A stretch of 63,507 bases of DNA from UMGS1279 sp045536815 (GTDB lineage Bacteria > Bacillota > Clostridia > Oscillospirales > Acutalibacteraceae), in NCBI GenBank assembly GCA_045536815.1, contig JAZSOH010000024.1, positions 1 through 63,507 on the forward strand. The letters are read 5' to 3'. Below, in pieces: positions 23,049 through 32,023 of this stretch. The notes under the pieces are model-generated. The model was given only the letters and a program-made list of their open reading frames with translations, did not search any database and had not been told where the DNA came from. Each line of letters begins with the position of its first letter. The stretch's first letter is position 1. The position numbers were made by a program, and so were the translations under genes.

Positions 23049-23213
23049 TTATGACTTAACTTGTAATTTTTCGTTTTTCAGGGTTCTTATAACCTCTTCA
23101 TCTATATCTATATAGATGCAATCGGTACAAGCCCCCGAAACATCTATGCTAATATTATCTAAGATACACCTACCTTTTTCCTCATATATACAAAAAACAT
23201 TTTCACAGTTCAT
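23049..23213 (-). CDS. small cysteine-containing protein of unknown function
   Basis: 54 residues from ATG 23213, which has AGGTGA upstream. It contains five Cys: MNCENVFC, RCILDN and GACTDC, possibly a small metal site. Divergent to the XRE gene with a shared upstream region. The family is not recognised. Confidence 0.5.
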   Translation of the reverse strand: MNCENVFCIYEEKGRCILDNISIDVSGACTDCIYIDIDEEVIRTLKNEKLQVKS

Positions 23214-23252
23214 AATATCACCTCTAATGTAATATAACACAAAAACCTAAAT

Positions 23253-23290
23253 TACGCAAGTGCGTATACGCCGTGACGTTATTTTGCGTA
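23253..23290. promoter_or_regulatory. candidate operator between the Cys-rich and XRE genes
   Basis: Inverted repeat TACGCA-AG-TGCGTA at 23253-23266 and another half site TGCGTA at 23285-23290. Likely bound by the XRE protein encoded next door. Confidence 0.5.
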
Positions 23291-23312
23291 CAATAATCTT
23301 GAGGTGATTGTG

Positions 23313-23555
23313 ATGGGCGTTAAAGACGTTGTGGTAGAAAGATTTAAATATTTATGCAAGGAAAGAAATATTAAGGTAAATGAACTTGCTAACATTTCAG
23401 GCGTAACTCCCTCAACTGCATATAGTATGTTGGATAAAAACAGGCGAGATATTTCAATAACTACGATTAAAAAGTTTTGCGATGGGCTAGAGATAACTTT
23501 AGGAGAATTCTTTTCTTCAGAAGAATTTGATAAATTAGAACAAGAAATTAAATAA
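23313..23555 (+). CDS. XRE-family helix-turn-helix regulator
   Basis: 80 residues that form one HTH_3-type domain (VNELANISGVTPSTAYSMLD as the helix-turn-helix). ATG at 23313 with GAGGTGA upstream. Too small for an effector domain. Probably autoregulatory at the TACGCA repeats upstream. Confidence 0.8.
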   Translation: MGVKDVVVERFKYLCKERNIKVNELANISGVTPSTAYSMLDKNRRDISITTIKKFCDGLEITLGEFFSSEEFDKLEQEIK

Positions 23556-23556
23556 A

Positions 23557-23730
23557 GAAAAAGGGGAAGTCGAGAGACTTCCCCTTTTTAGTTAAATGTT
23601 ACTTCGCAACGCTAAATAGCCAACAAGTTGGCAGCTAAATGCGGCCACCGCCACGCTACAAGTGCAATTACGACATTTACAAATTATATCGCTTTTATAA
23701 TTATATCGTAGGGGTCATTCACGAATGACC
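23557..23730 (+). repeat. 174-bp dispersed hairpin repeat, copy 2 (includes terminator)
   Basis: Copy of 22874-23047 at a constant 683-bp offset. The terminator stem reads GGGGAAGTC/GACTTCCCC here against GGGGAAGGC/GCCTTCCCC in copy 1, a compensated base-pair change. Terminator for the XRE gene. Confidence 0.85.
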
Positions 23731-23874
23731 CGTTTTGACATTTATGCGGTGTTTTTAAGGCGAAGGCACAGGGTAAAAACAACCTATTTGTTAAAAATTT
23801 AACAAATTTTATGCCAAAAAAGAGGGAAAATACTGCTTTTTTAAAAATACTTTGTTAATGTTTTAACAATCCCA

Positions 23875-23903
23875 TTGACAAAATATTTCGTTTAGAATAT
23901 AAT
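23875..23903 (+). promoter_or_regulatory. consensus promoter of serC-serA
   Basis: TTGACA 23875-23880, 17-bp spacer, TATAAT 23898-23903. The transcript would have a leader of about 135 nt before serC, containing GGGGCAAAACGTTTCTGCC; I see no riboswitch or T-box that I recognise. Confidence 0.75.
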
Positions 23904-24043
23904 AGGACTAATCTTTATTTTATAATAATATAGTGGTTGTTTTGGCTGGGGCAAAACGTTTCTGCCGCCGAATTTTTCTTGCTAAGAAGCGCGAGTTTGC
24001 TGTTTAAGGTCATTGCAACTAAAAAAGTTTGGAGGAAAATAAG

Positions 24044-25129
24044 ATGGCAAGAGTTTATAATTTCAGCGCAGGTCCCTCAATGCTTCCGCTTGAGGTTTTA
24101 GAGGAATGTGCAAAAGAAATGGTTGAGTACGGTACTACCGGTCAGTCGGTAATGGAAATGTCTCACCGTTCAAAAGAGTATCAGGCGATTATTGACGAGA
24201 CCGAGGCAGTTCTTCGTGAGCTTATGAATGTTCCCGATAATTATAAGGTGCTTTTCTTACAGGGTGGTGCATCTTCTCAGTTTACTATGGTTCCTATGAA
24301 CCTTATGACAAAAAACAAAAAGGCAGATTACATAGTAACAGGTCAGTGGGCTAAAAAGGCCTATAAAGAGGCGGCCAGATACGGCGCCGCAAGGGCTGTT
24401 GCTTCAAGCGAAGACAAAACCTTCTCTTATATTCCAAAAACCACTGCGGCAGATTTTGATAAGGATGCCGACTATGTTCATATTTGTATGAACAACACAA
24501 TTTACGGTACAAAATATAATCAGCTTCCCGACACAGGCGATGTTCCGCTTGTTGCCGACATTTCAAGCTGCATTATGTCTGAGCCTATTGATGTTACAAA
24601 ATTTGGTATGCTTTATGCAGGTGCTCAGAAAAACGTTGCTCCTGCAGGTCTTACCATTGTAATTATCCGTGAGGACCTTATCGGAAACGCTATGGATATT
24701 ACTCCTACAATGTTTAACTATGAAACACATTCCGAAAACGGCTCAATGTTCAACACTCCTCCCTGTTACACAATTTACGTTGCAGGAAAGGTTATGAAAT
24801 GGGTTAAAAAGACCTTTGGCGGTCTTGAGGGAATGAAGGAATATAACGAGAAAAAAGCAAAAGTGCTTTACGATTTTCTTGACCAAAGCGAAATGTTCAA
24901 GGGCACAGTTGTACCCGAGGACCGTTCTCTTATGAATATTCCTTTTGTTACAGGCGATGCAGATTTGGATGCCAAATTTGTAGCAGAAGCCAAAGCGGCA
25001 GGCTTCCTTAACATTAAGGGACACCGTAGCGTTGGCGGTATGCGTGCGTCGGTTTATAACGCAATGCCTATCGAGGGTGTAGAAAAGCTTGTAGAGTTTA
25101 TGAAAGAGTTTGAAAAAAACAATAAATAA
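24044..25129 (+). CDS. serC: phosphoserine aminotransferase
   Basis: PLP enzyme of serine synthesis: 3-phosphohydroxypyruvate + glutamate to phosphoserine. 361 residues, typical length. Start MARVYNFSAGPSMLP, PLP lysine in YAGAQKNVAPAG, and C-terminal GGMRASVYNAMP. ATG 24044 follows GGAGG. Followed after 12 bp by serA, so the first two steps of the pathway are co-transcribed. Confidence 0.95.
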   Translation: MARVYNFSAGPSMLPLEVLEECAKEMVEYGTTGQSVMEMSHRSKEYQAIIDETEAVLRELMNVPDNYKVLFLQGGASSQFTMVPMNLMTKNKKADYIVTGQWAKKAYKEAARYGAARAVASSEDKTFSYIPKTTAADFDKDADYVHICMNNTIYGTKYNQLPDTGDVPLVADISSCIMSEPIDVTKFGMLYAGAQKNVAPAGLTIVIIREDLIGNAMDITPTMFNYETHSENGSMFNTPPCYTIYVAGKVMKWVKKTFGGLEGMKEYNEKKAKVLYDFLDQSEMFKGTVVPEDRSLMNIPFVTGDADLDAKFVAEAKAAGFLNIKGHRSVGGMRASVYNAMPIEGVEKLVEFMKEFEKNNK

Positions 25130-25141
25130 GAGGGTATTTCA

Positions 25142-26305
25142 ATGAAATCTATTAAAACATATAACAAAATAAGTAAAACAGGACTTTCTGTTTTAGATAA
25201 GGGCGGATATGTATATGGTGATGAAGTAGAGGCACCCATTGGTGCGGTTGTTCGCTCTGCTTCCTTACATGATACCGAGTTTCCCGAAAGCCTTTTGGCT
25301 ATTGCCCGTGCAGGTGCAGGTACCAACAATATTCCCATTGACCGTTGCAGTGAAGAGGGCATAGTTGTTTTCAACACACCCGGCGCTAACGCTAATGCGG
25401 TTAAAGAACTTGTTATTGCAGGTCTTTTGATTTCTTCAAGAAGAATCATAAATGCTATCGAGTGGGCGGGTACCCTTAAGGGTAACGGCGCAGAGGTAGG
25501 CAAGATGGTTGAAAAGGGCAAAAGCGCATTTGCCGGACCCGAAATTAGCGGTAAAAGTCTTGGTGTTATCGGCCTTGGCGCTATTGGTGTTCGTGTTGCT
25601 AACGCCGCAAATGCTCTTGGTATGAAGGTTTACGGCTATGACCCGTATGTTTCGGTTAATGCGGCTTGGAGCCTTACACATAACGTAATTCACGCTATGG
25701 ATATCAAAGAGATTTACGAAAAATGTGATTACATTACAATTCACGTTCCGCTCACCCCCGAGACAAAAGGCCTTATCAATGCTGAGGCAATTTCTCTTAT
25801 GAAGGATGAGGTTAGAATTCTTAACTTCTCCCGTGCTGATTTGGTTGATTCTGCCGCAGTTCTTGCCGCACTTGAAAATGGCAAGGTTGCAAAATATGTT
25901 ACCGACTTCCCGACCGATGAGGTTTTGGGACACGAGGGTGTTATTGCAATTCCTCACCTTGGTGCATCTACACCTGAATCTGAAGATAACTGTGCTAAAA
26001 TGGCTGCAGAGGAGCTTACCGATTATATCGAAAACGGAAATATTACAAACTCGGTTAACCTTCCTACAATCAGTATGCCGCGCAGTGGAGCAATTCGAGT
26101 TTGCATTATTCATAAAAATATTCCTACAATGCTTACTCAGATTACACAAACTATGGCAAAAGACAACATCAACATTGAAAATATGCTTAATAAATCCAGA
26201 AAGGAATATGCTTACACACTTTTGGATATCACCGATGGCGATAAAGAAAAAATCGAAGAAGAGCTTAATGCTATCGACGGTATTATTCGTGTAAGACTTA
26301 TATAA
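25142..26305 (+). CDS. serA: D-3-phosphoglycerate dehydrogenase
   Basis: Oxidises 3-phosphoglycerate to 3-phosphohydroxypyruvate with NAD. 387 residues: the Rossmann motif is VIGLGAIGVRVANAANALGM, the catalytic His is in IPHLGASTPESE, and a C-terminal ACT domain (about 318-387) probably senses serine. It is the short form that lacks the extra intervening domain. The next gene starts one base after the stop. Confidence 0.93.
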   Translation: MKSIKTYNKISKTGLSVLDKGGYVYGDEVEAPIGAVVRSASLHDTEFPESLLAIARAGAGTNNIPIDRCSEEGIVVFNTPGANANAVKELVIAGLLISSRRIINAIEWAGTLKGNGAEVGKMVEKGKSAFAGPEISGKSLGVIGLGAIGVRVANAANALGMKVYGYDPYVSVNAAWSLTHNVIHAMDIKEIYEKCDYITIHVPLTPETKGLINAEAISLMKDEVRILNFSRADLVDSAAVLAALENGKVAKYVTDFPTDEVLGHEGVIAIPHLGASTPESEDNCAKMAAEELTDYIENGNITNSVNLPTISMPRSGAIRVCIIHKNIPTMLTQITQTMAKDNINIENMLNKSRKEYAYTLLDITDGDKEKIEEELNAIDGIIRVRLI

Positions 26306-26306
26306 A

Positions 26307-27137
26307 ATGAAAAACACCTATACAAGACGCGAGGTTATGGGGTATCTTCGCCTTATAAGAAGGCTAACGGCAATTTGCCTTGTTTTAGCGGTGGCTTTTA
26401 TTACAATGACGGTGCTTTATTTTACAAAGCCCAGTGTAAAAAAAGGTGGAGAAACTGCTTCAAGCCCTACGGCTTCGGGCAATCAAAATTCCGAGCAAAC
26501 CGAGTCTGAAATTCCTTCAAAGGATAAAGAAGCGGCGGCTCTCGCTAAGGATTTAAATGCTTGGAACTTAATGCTTGTTAACAAAAAAAGTCCGTTGCCT
26601 GAGGGCTATGAAATTCCAACGGCAAAAATTGCTTCTCAGTATGCAAGGGACAACGGAATGGCATTTGATGAAAGGGCAGTAACGGCGCTTAACGAGATGT
26701 GCGGGAAAGCCGCGACCGACGGGGTTACCCTTTTGGTTATTTCTTGTTATCGCCCTCACACAAGACAAGAAGCGCTTTATGCGAATGAGCTTGCCGAAGT
26801 CAAGTCTGAAAACCCGAATATGAGTGATGAAGAGGCTAAAAATCTTGCCTCAACCGTTGTTGCGTATCCGGGAACCAGTGAGCATGAGCTTGGCCTTGCG
26901 GTTGACCTTAACTCTGTTGAGCAAACCTTTGAACACACAAAACAGTTCCAGTGGCTTTCTACCCATGCCGAAGAATATGGATTTGTTCTTCGATATCCAA
27001 AAGATAAAGAGGATATAACAGGAATAATTTACGAGCCTTGGCATTATCGATATGTTGGTGTAAAGCATGCTAAGAAAATGAACTCGCTTGATATGTGTTT
27101 AGAAGAGTATACTGAATATTTAAAAGAATATAAATAG
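26307..27137 (+). CDS. VanY-type D-alanyl-D-alanine carboxypeptidase (M15B)
   Basis: 276 residues. A membrane anchor lies at about 18-42, then a Ser/Thr-rich linker. The zinc peptidase motifs are SEHELGLAVDL (His and Asp ligands) and EPWHYRYVG (catalytic Glu and His ligand), preceded by SCYRPHTRQEAL. Trims the terminal D-Ala of peptidoglycan precursors outside the membrane. There is no vancomycin-resistance gene nearby, so a housekeeping role is likely. Confidence 0.88.
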   Translation: MKNTYTRREVMGYLRLIRRLTAICLVLAVAFITMTVLYFTKPSVKKGGETASSPTASGNQNSEQTESEIPSKDKEAAALAKDLNAWNLMLVNKKSPLPEGYEIPTAKIASQYARDNGMAFDERAVTALNEMCGKAATDGVTLLVISCYRPHTRQEALYANELAEVKSENPNMSDEEAKNLASTVVAYPGTSEHELGLAVDLNSVEQTFEHTKQFQWLSTHAEEYGFVLRYPKDKEDITGIIYEPWHYRYVGVKHAKKMNSLDMCLEEYTEYLKEYK

Positions 27138-27142
27138 TTTTA

Positions 27143-27180
27143 AGACCGAAAAGTTTAGCAACTTTTCGGTCTATTTTTTT
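27143..27180 (+). terminator. terminator of serC-serA-vanY operon
   Basis: Long stem AGACCGAAAAGTT/AACTTTTCGGTCT with loop TAGC and a following T-run. Confidence 0.8.
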
Positions 27181-27224
27181 CTTTAACTGTTAAAAAATAG
27201 ACAATCTAAAAGAGGGCAAAATCG

Positions 27225-27253
27225 TTGACAGTAATTTAGTAATATTGTATAAT
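27225..27253 (+). promoter_or_regulatory. consensus promoter of the rnf operon
   Basis: TTGACA 27225-27230, 17-bp spacer, TATAAT 27248-27253, 58 bp before rnfC. Confidence 0.75.
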
Positions 27254-27310
27254 GACGATATATGGACATAATAATTTTTTAGAACATTTTTTAAAAAAGG
27301 AAGGTATATA

Positions 27311-28600
27311 ATGCAAAGGTTTCTTCACGGTATAAAACTTCCCGCAAGAAAAAATACAAGGAACACCCCCGTTTTCTCTATGCCAACACCAAAAAGGGTG
27401 GTTCTTTCAACCGCTATGCATATTGGCAAACCGTCCGAGGTAACTGTAAAGGTTGGCGACCACGTAGATATAGGCACCGTTGTTGCTATGGAAAGCGCCG
27501 CTATTTCTTCAAGGCTTCATTCCAGCATTTCGGGAACTGTAAAAACTATTTACGACCAAACTCTTCCCGATGGCACAATTGCTGCGGCAATTGAAATTGA
27601 ATCTGACTCTCTTATGACCTACGACAAAGATTTAAAGCCACCAAAGGTAAAGAGTAAGGAAGATTTAGTAGAGGCTATTAAAAGCGCCGGTATTATCGGT
27701 CTTGGTGGCGCGGGTTTCCCAACCCATATAAAATATGATGTTCCTAAAGATGTAAAGATAGATAAGCTTATAATAAACGGTGCCGAGTGCGAGCCTTATA
27801 TTACAAGCGATACGGCAGTTATGCTTTCTGCCGACCAAGATATTTTATACGCCATAAATGTTATAACCGAAGTTTTGGGAATCAAAGAGGTTATAATCGG
27901 CGTTGAAAAGGGCAACTTGGCAGCAGTCAAAAAAATGCGAGAGCTTGCCGATAAAAATCCAAAAATCTCGGTTAAGGTTTTGCCCGATGTATACCCGCAG
28001 GGCGGCGAAAAGGTTTTAATCTATCATACTACCGGCAGGGTAGTGGAAGCGGGCAAACTACCGAGCAGCGTAGGTGTAATAGTTTCGAACAGTACAACTA
28101 TGGCAAAAATAGGTGAGTTTTTGCAAACGGGAATTCCACTTGTAGAAAAGGTCGTAACGGTTGATGGCTCGGCTATAAAAAAACCAATGAATGTATGTCT
28201 GCCTGTGGGAACACCTATTGATGAGCTTTTCGAGTTTTGCGGTGGTTTTATAGATACACCAAAAAAGGTTTTGTATGGTGGACCTATGATGGGTGTTTCA
28301 GTTCCCACTGTCTTTAAAACTGTGCTCAAAAATTCAAATGCAATTTTGGCACTTACAGATAAGGATATAACCCCAATAAAAACAACAAACTGTATACGCT
28401 GCGGCGCTTGTACAAATACCTGTCCTTTCGGTATAAATCCTGCCGAAATTTCAAGAGCGTATGAAAAAGAGGATAAAAAGGCCCTAAAAGCACTGGGTAC
28501 AAATATTTGTATGGAATGTGGCTGTTGTTCTTATGTTTGTCCGGCAAACAGGCCTCTTGTACAAACCAATAAATTAGCTAAGCGTCTTCTTAGAAAATAA
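27311..28600 (+). CDS. rnfC: Rnf complex subunit C (NADH-binding)
   Basis: Peripheral subunit of the Rnf ferredoxin:NAD oxidoreductase, which couples electron transfer to ion pumping. 429 residues: a barrel-sandwich part at 25-110, Gly-rich nucleotide loop GLGGAGFPTHIK, SLBB-like region, and two 4Fe-4S motifs (CIRCGACTNTCPFG and CMECGCCSYVCPANRP). First gene of rnfCDGEAB. Confidence 0.95.
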   Translation: MQRFLHGIKLPARKNTRNTPVFSMPTPKRVVLSTAMHIGKPSEVTVKVGDHVDIGTVVAMESAAISSRLHSSISGTVKTIYDQTLPDGTIAAAIEIESDSLMTYDKDLKPPKVKSKEDLVEAIKSAGIIGLGGAGFPTHIKYDVPKDVKIDKLIINGAECEPYITSDTAVMLSADQDILYAINVITEVLGIKEVIIGVEKGNLAAVKKMRELADKNPKISVKVLPDVYPQGGEKVLIYHTTGRVVEAGKLPSSVGVIVSNSTTMAKIGEFLQTGIPLVEKVVTVDGSAIKKPMNVCLPVGTPIDELFEFCGGFIDTPKKVLYGGPMMGVSVPTVFKTVLKNSNAILALTDKDITPIKTTNCIRCGACTNTCPFGINPAEISRAYEKEDKKALKALGTNICMECGCCSYVCPANRPLVQTNKLAKRLLRK

Positions 28601-28621
28601 CTTTTTAGGAGTTTAAGCAGT

Positions 28622-29551
28622 ATGGAAACAAGATTAAAGGTTAGCGGTTCTCCGCACATAAAACGTCCTATAACAACAAGAAAAATTATGCTTGATGTTA
28701 TAATTGCGCTTATACCAACCTTTATAGCGGGTATAGTTATTTTTGGTGCCAAGGCCTTTACTGTGGTTGCTATTTCTATAAGCGCCGCAGTACTTTCGGA
28801 GTGCTTTTTTTCAGTTATAACAAAAAAAGAGCAAACCGTTGACGATTTAAGCGCCTTGCTAACAGGTTTTTTGGTAGGTCTTTGCTCACCCGCCACAACA
28901 CCGCTTTGGCAGGTGGCACTTGCTTCGGCTTTTGCAATTATAATTGTTAAGTGCTTTTTTGGTGGAATAGGAAAAAACATCGTTAATCCTGCAATAACCG
29001 CAAGGGTTTTTATGCTTGTTGCATTTAGCGAGACTGCCGTTTCGGCTTTCCCTAAAGGTGTTGACGCGGTAGGTGGCGCAACACCCCTTGCAACCTTACA
29101 AAATGGCGAAAGTCTTTCCGCTTTGGACCTTTTGGTTGGAAACGTGGGTGGCGCAATAGGTGAAACCTGTAAAATTGCCCTTATTATAGGTGGAATTTAT
29201 CTTTTAATAAAGGGTGTAATTTCCTGGCATATTCCTGTAACCTATATAGTAGGAACATATATTTTTGGTATGATAATAGGTGGCTTTGGCGCGTATGAAG
29301 CCTTGCTTTATATACTTTCGGGCAGTCTTTTAATCGGCGCTATTTTTATGGCGACTGATTATGTAACGTCGCCTGTTACCCCTTTAGGTAAATGTGTGTA
29401 TGGTGTTTTACTTGCCTTTTTAACGGTAGTAATAAGGCAGTTCAGTAACTACCCTGAAGGTGTGTCATTTGCTATACTTTTAATGAATATTTTAACTCCT
29501 TATATTGATATGTTTACCGCGAGAAAGCTGTTCGGGGGTAAAACAAAATGA
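28622..29551 (+). CDS. rnfD: Rnf complex subunit D
   Basis: Membrane subunit carrying covalent FMN. 309 residues with about nine helices. The flavinylation region FMATDYVTSPVTPLG includes the Thr that ApbE modifies in this family. Its stop overlaps the rnfG start by 4 bp (ATGA). Confidence 0.94.
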   Translation: METRLKVSGSPHIKRPITTRKIMLDVIIALIPTFIAGIVIFGAKAFTVVAISISAAVLSECFFSVITKKEQTVDDLSALLTGFLVGLCSPATTPLWQVALASAFAIIIVKCFFGGIGKNIVNPAITARVFMLVAFSETAVSAFPKGVDAVGGATPLATLQNGESLSALDLLVGNVGGAIGETCKIALIIGGIYLLIKGVISWHIPVTYIVGTYIFGMIIGGFGAYEALLYILSGSLLIGAIFMATDYVTSPVTPLGKCVYGVLLAFLTVVIRQFSNYPEGVSFAILLMNILTPYIDMFTARKLFGGKTK

Positions 29552-30717
29552 AAAAATATTTAAAAAGTGTTTTAGTTCTTACGGTTATCTCTGTAACAGT
29601 TGCGGTTTTGCTTTCTGTAGTAAACCAAGTAACCCTCCCGATTATTGAGGAGAGAAAAAATGCGGCTTCGAACGAGGCGCTTTTAAAGGTTATGCCTGAA
29701 GGTAAGAATTTTACCGAAATTACCGACCTTTCATCTTATACCTTGCCCGAAACGGTTACAAAAGCTTACTCTGAAGAGGGTGGCGGATATGTTATAGAGC
29801 TTAGTACAACGGGCTATGCTTCGGGGCTTTTAATAATGTGCGGTGTTGATAGTAGCGGCACAGTTACGGGTGCCACTTGCCTTTCGAGTAATGAAACCAA
29901 CAAGGCAGAGGTGAGCTATGGAGAAAACTTTAAAGGCCTTGATAGTCAAAAGGTTTCAGAGGTTGATACTGTAGCAAACTCTACAAAAACAACAACTGCA
30001 TATAAAAATGCAATTTTGGATGCAATAAATTCGGCGAAAATTTTAAAGGGTGAAAGTGTAGACCTTAGAACCGAAGAGGAAAAGCTATTCGATAGCTTTA
30101 AGGAAATTTTGCCCAATGCCGAAGGCTTTGAAAAAGAGTTTATTTCTGTAAAGCTTTTCGGGGTTAGCGCAGTTTACAAGGCTACAAATAACGTGGGATA
30201 TATCTTTATGTATCGCGACCAACCGGTTGCAACAAATACTCTTGGCGAGGTTTTGGGTGACTATGCCGCAGATGTAATAGATGAGGTAGGCAAACAAGCC
30301 AAAAAGCATCTTAATACAAAGCTAAAGGATATTGATATTTCGGGCTTTTCGAATCTGCCCACTTCAGTTTTATCGGCACAAAAAACAGATGAAAGCTATG
30401 TTTTAAATCTTCGTGCTGCCGGTTTTGGAATTTTGGGAGATTCCTATTACGGTCCTTCGGGAGAATATATTAAAATTAAGGTATCCCTAACCAAAAAGGG
30501 AGAAATTATAAGCTGTGTTACTGTTTCAGAAAGCGAGTCGGCAAATTATGGCGCCGCTTGTAAAGAGCCTGAGTTCTATAATCAGTTTGAAGGTAAAACA
30601 GAAAAAAACTATGAACAAATTGATGCCATTTCGGGCGCAACCGTTACAACAACGGGATATTTAAAGGCAATAAAATCTGCCTTTGAAGCGGTAAAAGTTT
30701 TAGAGGGAGGGCAGTAG
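29548..30717 (+). CDS. rnfG: Rnf complex subunit G with duplicated FMN-binding domain
   Basis: Membrane-anchored flavoprotein on the outer side. 389 residues, nearly double the usual ~200. One N-terminal helix (7-27) is followed by two FMN_bind-like domains. The second ends with the flavinylation motif SGATVTT (30631-30651). The first has ANSTKTT at the same place (29974-29994; VDTVANSTKTT), lacking Gly-Ala, so only the second domain should carry covalent FMN. See findings. Confidence 0.9.
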   Translation: MKKYLKSVLVLTVISVTVAVLLSVVNQVTLPIIEERKNAASNEALLKVMPEGKNFTEITDLSSYTLPETVTKAYSEEGGGYVIELSTTGYASGLLIMCGVDSSGTVTGATCLSSNETNKAEVSYGENFKGLDSQKVSEVDTVANSTKTTTAYKNAILDAINSAKILKGESVDLRTEEEKLFDSFKEILPNAEGFEKEFISVKLFGVSAVYKATNNVGYIFMYRDQPVATNTLGEVLGDYAADVIDEVGKQAKKHLNTKLKDIDISGFSNLPTSVLSAQKTDESYVLNLRAAGFGILGDSYYGPSGEYIKIKVSLTKKGEIISCVTVSESESANYGAACKEPEFYNQFEGKTEKNYEQIDAISGATVTTTGYLKAIKSAFEAVKVLEGGQ

Positions 30718-30718
30718 T

Positions 30719-31399
30719 ATGAAAAATGCAAAAAGCAGCAGTATTTTTCTAAAAGGACTTATTTTTGAAAATCCTGTTTTCGTTTTAGTTTTAGGCACCT
30801 GCCCCACCCTTGCAACCACCACTACTGTTGTCGGCGCACTTGGTATGGGTGTTGCGGCTATGCTTGTTCTTATTTGTTCAAACACCGTAATTTCTCTTCT
30901 TCGAAAAATAATTCCCGAAACGGTGAGAATTCCCTCATATATAGTATTAATTGCAGGTTTTGTTACTATTGTTCAAATGCTTATGCAGGCCTTTTTGCCA
31001 AGCATTTATGAACTACTTGGAATTTATTTACCGCTTATTACGGTTAACTGTATAATTTTGGGCAGGGCAGAAATGTTCGCAAACAAAAATACAGTTTCTA
31101 AAAGCGTTATAGATGGAATCGGTATGGGACTTGGCTTTACAGTGGCACTACTTTTAATTGCGGTGGTGCGCGAGGTTTTAGGGCAGGGCACCTTCGCCGG
31201 ACTTCCTATACCATTTTTGAAGGATAATCCTATTGCGTTTTTTGCAAAAACACCGGGTGGATTTATGGTATACGGCCTTTTGATTGCTGTAACATCGGCT
31301 CTTACTAATAAAAAGGCACCAAAGAAAAAAAGCTTTGGGTGTGCAAGTTGTCCCTCTGCCTCAATTTGTGATGCAAATAAACTAAGGGAGGAAGCCTAA
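30719..31399 (+). CDS. rnfE: Rnf complex subunit E
   Basis: Integral membrane subunit, 226 residues, six predicted helices. The typical motif LVLGTCPTLATTT holds the membrane Cys thought to bind the RnfA/E iron-sulfur centre, and PLITVNCIILGRAE carries the second. An extra C-terminal tail has a Cys cluster (CASCPSASICD) that is not in classical RnfE. Confidence 0.93.
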   Translation: MKNAKSSSIFLKGLIFENPVFVLVLGTCPTLATTTTVVGALGMGVAAMLVLICSNTVISLLRKIIPETVRIPSYIVLIAGFVTIVQMLMQAFLPSIYELLGIYLPLITVNCIILGRAEMFANKNTVSKSVIDGIGMGLGFTVALLLIAVVREVLGQGTFAGLPIPFLKDNPIAFFAKTPGGFMVYGLLIAVTSALTNKKAPKKKSFGCASCPSASICDANKLREEA

Positions 31400-31400
31400 T

Positions 31401-31991
31401 ATGAAAACATTTTTAATTATTTTGCTTTCCTCGGTTTTGGTTAACAACTATGTTCTTAACAGATTTTTGGGAATTTGCCCCTTTTTAGGTGTTTCTAAAA
31501 ATTTAAAATCCGCTACAGGTATGGGTATTGCAGTTATTTTTGTAATGCTTATGTCTTCGGCGGCAACCTGGCCAATTCAGTACTTTTTGCTAGAAAAACT
31601 AGGCCTTGGATATTTGCAGACTATAGTATTTATTTTAGTAATTGCAACCTTGGTTCAGTTTATTGAAATATTCCTTAAAAAATTTATTCCAACACTTCAC
31701 AAAGCCTTGGGCGTTTATTTACCGCTCATAACAACCAACTGTGCAGTTTTGGGTGTTACAATAAATAATATTTCCGACGGCTACAGCTTTTTGGAAGCGA
31801 TGGTTAGTGCACTTGGCGCGGGGCTTGGATTTTTACTTGCAATGGTAATTTTTTCGGGAATTCGTGCTCGTATCGACGAAAGCGCAGTTCCTGAGAATTT
31901 AAAAGGCCTTCCTGTAACGCTTATTGCGGCATCCTTTGTTGCATTGGCATTTTTGGGATTTGAGGGTGTAGTAGAAAATCTTTTCAAATAA
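31401..31991 (+). CDS. rnfA: Rnf complex subunit A
   Basis: Integral membrane partner of RnfE, 196 residues, six helices. Motifs VNNYVLNRFLGICPFLGVSK and YLPLITTNCAVLG are typical. One base separates it from rnfE. Confidence 0.95.
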   Translation: MKTFLIILLSSVLVNNYVLNRFLGICPFLGVSKNLKSATGMGIAVIFVMLMSSAATWPIQYFLLEKLGLGYLQTIVFILVIATLVQFIEIFLKKFIPTLHKALGVYLPLITTNCAVLGVTINNISDGYSFLEAMVSALGAGLGFLLAMVIFSGIRARIDESAVPENLKGLPVTLIAASFVALAFLGFEGVVENLFK

Positions 31992-32023
31992 AAATTAAAC
32001 CTATTTTCTAAAGGAGAAGGGTT

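Noticed and set aside
25436..26317. Long minus-strand ORF opposite serA
   Set aside because: It is antisense to a fully conserved gene, has low-complexity composition and no ribosome binding site.
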